DNA from: Undaria pinnatifida
Lineage: Eukaryota > Sar > Phaeophyceae > Laminariales > Alariaceae
Assembly: GCA_012845835.1 (NCBI GenBank)
Contig: JABAKD010000012.1
Span: 12,648,195 to 12,712,194, forward strand
Direction: 5' to 3'
DNA: 64,000 bases
Positions 56,540-64,000 of this stretch are shown here, piece after piece. The notes under the pieces are model-generated. The model saw only the letters and a list, made by a program, of their open reading frames with translations, had not been told where the DNA came from and searched no databases. Position numbers and translations under genes: made by a program. The stretch's first letter is position 1. Every line of letters begins with the position of its first letter.

Positions 56540-58210
56540 CAGCTGCCCAATCGACTAGTTAGTTGCGCGCGTTACGACCCGTACCATATCCACACACCGT
56601 TAACCCCCCCCCCCCCCGACAAATGCCCCCCCCCACCCCTCCTTAATATATGTATATGATAGTTGGCCTCAGTTGGCACCGACGCTGTAAAGCATTTAAT
56701 ATATATTGGGGTTGGCGTTGGTTGGCAGCGACGCTGTAAAAGACGCCAATCACTGCGTGAGCTAGACAACCAGGGTGACGTATTGTTTTGTTTTGTTTTG
56801 CTTTTTGTTGGCGGTCACCATGGTGCTTATCGAGTTTGATTGTATTGTATGGGGTGGAGAACCCTAGCTCCGCACAAGGGGGATGATCACACCACGTAGT
56901 GTGAAGATGGTAAGACACCCAGGAAGCAGTTACATAGTAATACCCATTGATGTCTCTGGAGTGGCCACACCAGAAAACAAAGTAAAGCATTGGCTCTGCC
57001 ATCCATAAGCAAGAAAACAGGCACAAACTGCCGAAGTCCGTCTTACGAGCGGTTCTTGGAAGAATGCAGTTCACCCTTCATGCGACTCGCCGAACACCTC
57101 ACGGCGCTTCGCGCTTAGTGCAAGCAATGTCTGCCTGATTGGTGAAACCCGACGCGCTCCGTTCCGGCATGGTAGGGATGCGAGGGCCTATGGTCATGCG
57201 ACTACGGCCATGCGCGCACTGAGTACACGGCCACAAACGGTGAAAATATAGGACAAGGTAAGCAAACAATGTATATAATATATTGAAAGAGCGTAATGAG
57301 CGCTCAAACGTTGGAGGTGTCTCTGTTTGAATCAGGAACGGTGCTCCGTCTCGAAAAGGGATGCGTGGTCAATGGTAAAATGACTAAGGCAAGCATCAAA
57401 TAAGTACACCCCCCCGCCCCCGTGTGCTCTTGCTCTTACCTTGAAAAGGATTCCTTAAACGCCCGCCCTATGCCCAGCGTGGTGCACGCGAGAATGTACG
57501 CCGAGGCACCAAAGTCACATACACCGCCCTGCGAGCCTCTCGTGATTACGTACTCAAACAAGGAATATAATCGGTAGGGGATGTTGGTGGCGTGGAGGTG
57601 TCGGAACAGCACGCTCTCCGAGAAAGAATTGGCGAAGCATTCGGGCTGAAACCAGGATGGCTTTGGTGGCCAGGTTTCGCCGTCACACGCATAAAAACCG
57701 TTAACGGCTGCGAAAAAGCGCGCGGATAAGGCGCGTGGCACCAGAGCGAAGTGATCTGCCATGGGCCTGGGTTTCGTAAGCGCACAAGGGAGGGGGGAGA
57801 GGGAGAGGGGAGGGTGCGTGGGCGGGTGAGGGCTTTTGAATTCGATCTGCTGTAGAATCTGTGCTCGCATGCCCTATTGAAACGCTCACCAGTAGTGGGG
57901 GCCGAACCACACGGCTTCCCGAGAGAAAGAGCTTAAGGGAGGGAGGGGGCGGACCCAAGCAACGTCGAAACGCGCGCGCACTATCCAGTCGTATTTGAAC
58001 TCGCCCCCCCGACGCTTCTCCTCTCGGAGGGCCATGCGGTATGCCGCCAGGGACTTGTATAGCTGCCAGTAGAGGCTATCGCTTTCCTCGTCTTCGTGCC
58101 CCTGCTGGTGGAATCCATCGGGAAGGGGTGCGTTAACTCTTTTAGAGCCGCGAAAATAAGGGTTAAAGGTACACCAATAGTAACATTGTACGACTTTCCC
58201 CATGTCAAAC
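54940..58210 (-). CDS. Glycosyltransferase-like protein, spliced (5' end uncertain)
   Basis: Four minus-strand exons join in phase at GT-AG sites. Exon A runs from about 58210 (or 58104) to 57890, B 57766-57440, C 56168-55517 and D 55116-54940 (TAA). The A/B join gives FGPHYWPMADHFALVPR and the B/C join gives ESFSRAECTAALSEW. Exon A carries YDWIVRARFDVAWVRPLP and exon B FAAVNGFYACDGETW and SFSESVLFRHL. A conserved W.VR.RFD..W block followed by ADHFA.VPR resembles uncharacterised glycosyltransferase-like proteins of algae and plants. The donor substrate and product cannot be told. Exon C includes a Gly/Ser-rich linker, and DDWWDRPNRW and PPYFANSPHGCPLAK follow it. Exon D encodes 58 residues ending IRWDAGH and has the weakest support. 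The N-terminus, including any signal anchor, is missing or lies upstream. Confidence 0.62.
55345..55490. mobile_element. R4 element fragment in the intron between exons C and D
   Basis: GAACTAGGTATACAATGAAA, GTATTCCGACGATGTTTGGT and TGAGGAGCCTCGTCGATCG follow the R4 block order, ending ATTATTATCGCAGCAC in place of CTATCGTAGCAC. Confidence 0.5.
56180..56545 (+). repeat. (GATT)n microsatellite, about 365 bp, intronic
   Basis: Almost pure GATT repeats with GGTT, AATT and GATA variants. It starts about 10 bp upstream (in gene sense) of the acceptor for exon C at 56168, so it fills the end of that 1.27-kb intron. On the gene strand it is AATC-rich. Confidence 0.92.
57060..57395 (+). repeat. R3 modules A and B in an intron of the glycosyltransferase-like gene
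   Basis: Module A at 57060-57215 (TTCACCCTTCATGCGACTCG, CGTTCCGGCATGGTAGGGAT) and module B at 57255-57395 (GCTCAAACGTTGGAGGTGTC, ACGGTGCTCCGTCTCGAAAA) match 46960-47235 in reverse complement. They lie in the intron between exons B and C. Confidence 0.78.
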
Positions 58211-58214
58211 CTGA

Positions 58215-58955
58215 ATATAGTTTCCCTGAGCGTGCCATAAATGGAATCGACGAGTGGGTTTGGCTCGTTCGCCGTTATTCCGGCCGACTTGCATCCTGCC
58301 GTTCCGGGGGGGAGTGTTATAAAACTACTTAGTTTGGGTAGGGAATAAGTTAACATGTTGCCAGCAGCCAAACGGGCTATAAATAATACCCTGCAATAAC
58401 TCAACACATGTCTTATACGATAGATACGTCATGATGAGATATTGTTTATACTGTTGTACTATCCACTACAGTAGGCCAGTCAGTCACCGTGACTGACTGG
58501 TCTAGCGGATAGTACTATCTAGTATAACGTGGCTGGGCTAGGGACACAGAGTATCTCCCACCAGGTTGGCCTATTGATGAGTCATCGTCGCCATTCACGT
58601 GCGTGTTAGTCGCTTGGAGGCTTGAAAATGGCAGTATGTGGCATTTTATCGCTCCAATGAAGGCTTGAACCCAAGTGGGCAATCAACACCCACCTGTTAT
58701 TCCCCGCCTGACTACTCCTATGGAAACCTCTCAATTACCTACTATCAGGTAATTACGGATATCTACAGATAATTACCAGGCTTCCAAACCATTACCATAA
58801 CATCAAACAACATCACTCGACTCATTGCCTATTGTAGCGCTATCCACCATTGTCAGTATACTGTGATATAGTGGTCTAGATGATATTTAGTGGCCTACCA
58901 GGTAGTGAATAGTGTTACACAGCCAACGAGAGTCAACTAATTTTGCGACTCATGC
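58215..58955. other. Unassigned sequence upstream of exon A
   Basis: Contains an imperfect palindrome (CCAGTCAGTCACCGTGACTG near 58475) and no recognised exon. The open frame of exon A extends to an ATG at 58407, which could alternatively be the protein start. Confidence 0.35.
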
Positions 58956-58957
58956 CA

Positions 58958-59203
58958 CAGTAGTAGAGGTCCATCGATTTGTTTCTGGGGCTTATTTCTT
59001 GAGGAGCCCCATACCCCACTCAAAAACGCAAAACTAACGTAAAACCCGGTGAAAACAACCCAAGGCCTACTGCTAGTAGTAAGTATGCAGAAATAATCAC
59101 ATTGCGAAAGCAAGCATGAAATTTGGACGATTTCGGGTTTAAAAACTCCCTCCGTCAATCAGGAGACATTTTAGCCACAAAGCGCTACCCATAGCGTAGC
59201 ACA
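58958..59203. mobile_element. R4 element, degenerate
   Basis: The left end CAGTAGTAGAGGTCC and right end GCTACCCATAGCGTAG are decayed R4 termini. The interior ATTTGGACGATTTCGGGTTT matches the R4 block. Confidence 0.5.
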
Positions 59204-59204
59204 C

Positions 59205-59515
59205 ATCTTGCCTGCCACCAGTGGGTCCAAAAATCGTCGTCTCCGCTGTTATCCCTCCCACCGCCGCTGGTTTCGGTGGTGGATTGTGTTGTTGCTGTAG
59301 CAGCAGATGCCCGTTGTTTTCCCACCGCGCAAGAGTTACGAATGATACCCGCCTGCTCCTGGTGCCAAACCGTCCTAGTCGGCGCCAGCACCTTCAGCGC
59401 AGCCTCCATGTTGGTGGAGTTGGACGTGAATACCGAGTATCTCGTCTGCTTTTTCACCAGGATGATAAGGTGTGGTATTCGGATCTGATTGGCAACGCCT
59501 TCCGCGTATGAAGAA
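59205..59515 (-). CDS. Candidate exon, unassigned
   Basis: The minus strand is open from about 59515 and reads VANQIRIPHLIILVKKQTRY, then TSNSTNMEAALKVLAPTRTV and a Ser/Thr/Gly-rich tail ending DDDFWTHW before a possible donor (TG|GTGGCA at about 59213). The composition looks protein-like and there is no stop. If spliced to 58210 the phase agrees with exon A of the glycosyltransferase-like gene, so it may be its N-terminal part. No acceptor or start was identified with confidence. Confidence 0.35.
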
Positions 59516-59519
59516 AAAT

Positions 59520-60470
59520 GGATTCATTATTTATTTCTTACGTGGATGATATTTGAACAAGCGCCATACACATTGACAGATGGCAAGTGGAATAACATCG
59601 ACGATACAAACTGAGAGGGTGTCACACGGAGCATGCCAGCGGTCCCAGCCCACGGACAAGGTTATCAGCGTATTGCAAATGCGATACGGATTCGCGATGA
59701 GCTATAAGGCCAAGTTGTGGCTTTTGATTTGCTGTTTCGAGTCTTGATTCGTTTTTGCCAAAATCACCTTTTTTGTACAACGGATGCTTAGTTGTGTGTT
59801 GGGTGGCCGCATAATGTCCGTTACTGGTTGCACGACTACTGCGGTATAGTTCAATGACAATAAAGATGCAAATTAATTTAGAAAACAATTAGAGGCTAAT
59901 TTTTTTCCAGACACAAAAAGAAATTTAGCGCAGGAAACGATGCTCGAAATTCTGCAGCTATGTATGTAGAAACGGCGGGAAAAGAAGCATGCTCCGTGAA
60001 GCAGCAGCAGCAGCAGTAGTCGGTTGTATTAGAGTGTCAGTATAGCTGGCAATACAATCGGTAAGATAGCCCGCAAAGTCCTGGTCGTTCGGTCAGAAGA
60101 ATATTATCTTGAGCGGAATATTCTGAGTGGAGAAGATAACCCGTAGAATCTAGCTAGCTTATACCACAAGAGAGTTCTCGGTAATAGAACGTTCTTCCTC
60201 TGGAGATGATCGATACCTGGTAGATGTAAGCGACTTAAGCACCCTTAGGAATATAGAACGTCTGGGAGAACGTTCCTTGCACGTTCCATAAAAAAATGTC
60301 CAGAAGTGAGTACAGCAGCAATGCTGGGGGGAAGCGCACTCTGTGAGCCTCACCCCCCCCATGGTCTCACTCCTCCCTTCGTGTCTCCTCGAGCTTCATA
60401 TAGCTCAACGCCAGTAATAAGATATCTACCAAGGAGAACCGGTGCTGTCTCCAAGCGAAGCTGATACCCC
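59520..60470. other. Unassigned sequence
   Basis: A (CAG)n run lies at about 60001-60018. GAGAGTTCTCGGTAATAGAA and related blocks near 60170 have no recognised meaning. No gene called. Confidence 0.35.
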
Positions 60471-60474
60471 TGTG

Positions 60475-61502
60475 TAATGGAGTGCCCTCCGTAGAAGGAT
60501 AGTTTATAGATTCGACGTGAAACCATGTTATGGTTGAGGTGAAACCACGTGGCATTAGATGTCACATTCACGTCAAGGCCATCATACATGGGCGATGATG
60601 TAGGTGACGATGACGGGACAAGCAGGACGCCCCACATCTCACTACCTGCTCTACCTTGCACTACGTGCTCTACCCTGCCCTACTCTGTCTTGTCTTGCTT
60701 TGTCTGTCCATTAGAGTTCAATGTAGAAGAAATAATGCATAAGCTTTTGAGTCCATCCAGCGAGCGATGAGGAGAGACCAAACAAGGGCACTGGAACCCA
60801 TGAGGAGCACGCTTCCCAACACCGACCAACCACGCATCTCCCACTCGGAGTACCACTACATTTGGCGTCGTAGGCCGATTGCTACTGGTACACCGTAGGT
60901 ACATACCCTTTCTCGAGCTCTCACGGTTGTGAGCTTCATCATAGGGTTGTATATCTTGCAATGAGGCATTTAAGCCTCATGATCGCGAGGTGTGGGGGAA
61001 TTTATAGCCTCATTTTCGTTTGTTTCGAATAGCCGCATCTTCGACCTCCTTTCCAATTCTAGATGTTTTGTTGACATCCTTTGATTGCCAGGTGATCTGC
61101 ATCTACGACTGCCTAATGTAATGGAGTGCCCTCCGTAGAAGGATAGTTTATAGATTCGACGTGAAACCATGTTATGGTTGAGGTGAAACCACGTGACATT
61201 AGATGTCACATTCACGTCAACGCCATCATACATGGGCGATAATGTAGGTGACGATAATGGGACAAGCAGGACGCCCCACATCTCACTACCTGCTCTACCT
61301 TGCACTACGTGCTCTACCCTGCCCTACTCTGTCTTGTCTTGTTTTGTCTGTCTTTTAGAGTTCAATTTAGGGGAAATAATGCATAAGCTTTTGAGTCCAT
61401 CCAGCGAGCGATGAGGAGAGACCAAACAAGGGCACTGGAACCCATGAGGAGCACGCTTCCCAACACCGACCAACCACGCATCCCCCACTCGGAGTACCAC
61501 CA
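60475..61502 (-). repeat. Segmental duplication (60475-60855 and 61117-61502)
   Basis: Two ~385-bp direct copies begin GTAATGGAGTGCCCTCCGTA and end CCCACTCGGAGTACCAC, with few differences. Between them lies ~260 bp of unique sequence. On the minus strand both copies keep two open stretches, VLRVGDAWLVGVGKRAPHG and MWGVLLVP, the latter followed by NVTSN.TWFHLNHNMVSRR. The frames have stayed open in both, which suggests duplicated exons of an unrecognised gene. In the lower copy the second stretch continues to LLGRYLITGVELYEA. Confidence 0.7.
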
Positions 61503-61684
61503 GACCTGCGTCCCTTCCCTCACACCTTCCCGGCACCACGACTTATCACAAAAACAATGCAAGAACCTGCGTATAAGAAACACTGTTGGTTTAGGGACAA
61601 CATATAAGAACCGGCGTACAAAAAACACTGACGAATCGAAACAGCTTACTACCACCTTGGAACAAAATACGTATTACATTATAA

Positions 61685-61955
61685 AAAAAAAATACACTCC
61701 AGCTGTGAGATCGAAGATTTTGTCGGAACTCATCTTTGCAAGCTGTGTGTGATACTCCGATCGCGCGTATTACGGGTTGTAAAACAACATACTTCGTATA
61801 TATTAAAACAAAAGAATAGGACCCCTCCCATGAAGAAAAACCTAGCCCACATAGTATATTACAAGTACGACGTACCAACAACGCAGCGTGCAAAGATGAG
61901 TATTGACCCGAAATTCGTCGAACTCACGGCTGACGCCCTTGAAATATTTTTATAA
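61685..61955. mobile_element. Small foldback element with R1-type ends
   Basis: The left end TACACTCCAGCTGTGAGATC, continuing through ACTCATCTTTGCAAGCTG, pairs with the right end, whose reverse complement reads CGTCAGCCGTGAGTTCGACG, continuing to ACTCATCTTTGCACGCTG. The terminal inverted repeats are about 55-60 bp and diverged, with about 100 bp between them. This identifies the R1 start as a transposon-like terminus. Confidence 0.65.
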
Positions 61956-61959
61956 AAGA

Positions 61960-62725
61960 TGGCCATTGGTTTGCTTCCAGCCAGAAGATGCTTCTTCTAG
62001 GAGTGATTCTCTTCCTCGAGACTCAAGAAGGCCGGTATGCCCCAATCTACCCCAGCGCAAGCCTCAAGACCACTGTTGTTCGCTGCATATCCGGTCATGC
62101 CCCGGAGCCGGGCCGATCTTCGCGGGAACCGCCTTGGACCACCAACGGTTCAACCCGAACTCTGCTCTGGCATGCATAGCGCTTCGAGACTGGATTCTGA
62201 CGAAGAATGCCGATCCATCGAGAACTCCAGGGTACCTCCTGCAAGTCTGCATTCGGATCCAGGCCGACCTTCAAGGGGGTCGCCTTGGTCTATCAGCGCT
62301 AGATCAAGATAGCAAAATCGAGTCTACGTTTTGCAGATGGACAAAAACTGGTACACAAACGGAAGTGTATGGAGCTTACGATTGCTCTACCCGAATCTCC
62401 AAAAGGATCCGAAAACCAAAAAGTAGGTTATGGTCGCCCCGGTTCCCAGAATCCGTGCCAGGGTGCCCAGGATCCAGCAGCTCTGTTCTGCCGTTCCTCC
62501 GAAAAGCAGGCGAATTTCGATGGAAATTTGTTTTTCGCCGCGATTTGTTCTCTCAGTCCATTCAGCTGAAGAGTACAGAGTACAGCATACGCCTAATCGA
62601 CGAAGAAGCCTCAAGGCAAAAGGCTCTTTTTTTATTACAGCAGCAATCATAAAAGTCTTCTTCTTTCCCCACATAGCTACAGCACAAGCCCGTTTCATGC
62701 ACACGCTCGAGGGATCCTCTGCTGT
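61960..62725. other. Unassigned sequence with long open frames
   Basis: A 249-codon plus-strand frame (61903-62652) is open through the foldback end. It has no recognised motif and several frames are open in parallel, so I do not call it a gene. Confidence 0.3.
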
Positions 62726-62729
62726 GAAA

Positions 62730-63330
62730 ACACATGCCAAAGATCGAAGAGGTGACTACGCGAGAAACCGTGGATTCGGACTCGCATCGTGGTCCCGAGG
62801 TCTGGTGTTGCCAGAGAAGGACTACAGGCCCAAATTGTCGAGAACTGGTGTTCCCAGAGGGGGATATTGCTGACCCAGATGCCCAACACGACTTCCGATG
62901 GGTTGGCACCGTCCGTTTTACATTCGTTTTACGGGCGCAGTTAGGGTGGCTTCTTGCGAATTTCCACCAGCGAGTGATGAGGACCCGAAGCGAAAAACCG
63001 CGGGTTCGGACTTCCATCATGCTCTCGAGGCCTGGTGTTCCCGCAAGGCGATACCACAGGCCCAAAGCGCCGTGGACAGGTGTTTCCAGACGGGGACATT
63101 ATGCCCAACGCGGCTTCCGACGGGTTAGCACCGTCGTTTTAGACTATTTTTGGCACTGACGACATTTCTTGGGTTCCTGCATTCGCGTTGCGAGTGCGGA
63201 ACCGACTAGAAGAGGCCGGGTCGGCCGACACGGTCTCACTTTCGCTACTCGTTTCACGAACGGCAGGAAGTGCCTCGCCGAGTTTTCGGCAGCAGATGCG
63301 AAGAGGTCCCGAGACGAGAATCCGTGGGTT
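62730..63330 (+). repeat. Degenerate tandem repeat, about 250-bp unit
   Basis: GAGAAACCGTGGATTCGGAC (62762), GAAAAACCGCGGGTTCGGAC (62990) and GAGAATCCGTGGGTTTGGAG (63317) head three diverged units. The first two continue CGAGG(T/C)CTGGTGTT(G/C)CC, and later CCCAACACGACTTCCGA or CCCAACGCGGCTTCCGA. Confidence 0.65.
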
Positions 63331-63334
63331 TGGA

Positions 63335-64000
63335 GTTCAATAGTATTCCGATTTTTCTGGATTACAAAGTTTGTAGTTCTTCTCTGCGTTGTTTGTGGTG
63401 TTTCGTGCGATTGGACTGGGTTTGTGGCGGTTCCTACCCAAACAAAATTGTCTTGGTACTGCCGACTCCCCCGCGCTCAGTGTCGGGCCAGGGTCTGGGT
63501 AGTCAGACCACAATTTGAGGTACGGGACCGTCGGTTTTTCCTGCTTGTTCGAATTTCGCCCTGTCGACGTCCTCCTCAGTCCCGAGGGGCGACCAAGGTA
63601 CCCTGTCCATTCACAACGTGGCACGGGATGTTTTCTAATTTTCTTGTTTTTCTATTTGCTTTACATTTTCAGGTACACGCTTCTCCCCCTCGTGGGGCTC
63701 TATTTAGTGTCGCCTCCCGTTTCGTGCATTTACCGTTGCCTCATCCCCCCCCCCCACCATGCCAGTGGTCCGCGGGATGTTTTTGTCTTGGTTTACCTTG
63801 TCGTAGCGCTTAAGTAGTTCCTTCAATTGCAATTCTTCGCGTTTTTCCCGGCTGCAGAGTCTATCTGTTCAGAGGTGTGGGAGGGCATGTTGAGTGGGTT
63901 TTGAGGAGCCGTATCTTCGACTCATGTTCTAAGTCGTAGAACTGGGTTTTTTCTGAATCCACCACATTTCTTCATATGCGGCACATCAGGGTGGGCTAGT
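63335..64000. other. Unassigned sequence to window end
   Basis: A plus-strand frame to 63813 is open but contains no recognised motif. A C-run occurs at about 63746-63756. Nothing further recognised. Confidence 0.3.

Noticed and set aside
58640-58720. tRNA-like text (GGCTTGAACCCAAG)
   Set aside because: It resembles a T-loop on one side only; no cloverleaf with acceptor and anticodon stems can be drawn.

Overview
This is a repeat-dense nuclear window from a eukaryote. Both recognisable host genes are split by GT-AG introns. The window holds copia-type LTR retrotransposons, a probable short retroposon family, many small inverted-repeat elements, minisatellites and very long G/C homopolymers. 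Two short interstitial TTAGGG-type telomeric tracts are present (4684-4708, 45113-45136). Long pyrimidine-rich introns, TTAGGG repeats and decayed copia elements fit a stramenopile, and a brown alga is my best guess. That assignment is inference. I saw no bacterial operons, rRNA, tRNA or CRISPR array.

Layout. 1-3345: a ~1.0 kb repeat (here R1) in a near-perfect giant inverted repeat, followed by further copies; its G-runs make it strongly quadruplex-prone. 3346-14830: dispersed repeats (R1, R7, R8, R10), a 759-bp inverted-repeat transposon (6079-6837), minisatellites and no convincing gene. 15001-22314 (+): a six- or seven-exon gene for a METTL21/22-type protein-lysine methyltransferase (Methyltransf_16). 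Its introns carry a second copy of the 6079 transposon, R1/R3/R4 fragments, a decayed copy of its own exon 5 and minisatellites. 22320-31100: tandem repeats, retroposon copies and unexplained sequence.

31100-38862: a copia pol fragment on the minus strand, split by a complete but inactivated copia element (LTRs 32212-32637 and 38393-38822). That element in turn carries a full-length insertion of the short retroposon (34326-34741). 39050-41640: a GGTAC-rich 41-bp minisatellite flanks another R1 copy. 42250-44600 (-): a second decayed copia pol. 44750-49480: R4/R5 miniature inverted-repeat elements and R3, R6, R9 repeats. 49577-52757 (+): a third decayed copia element with an intact gag zinc knuckle. 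54940-58210 (-): a spliced gene for a glycosyltransferase-like protein, possibly with an upstream exon near 59205-59515. 60475-61502: a ~385-bp segmental duplication with protein-like content. 61685-61955: a small foldback element whose ends belong to R1. 62730-63330: degenerate tandem repeats.

The two host genes show no functional link. Most of the window records repeated transposon insertion and decay, with several repeat families inside introns. Repeat names R1-R10 are labels used only here. All similarities were judged by eye, without alignment or database search.
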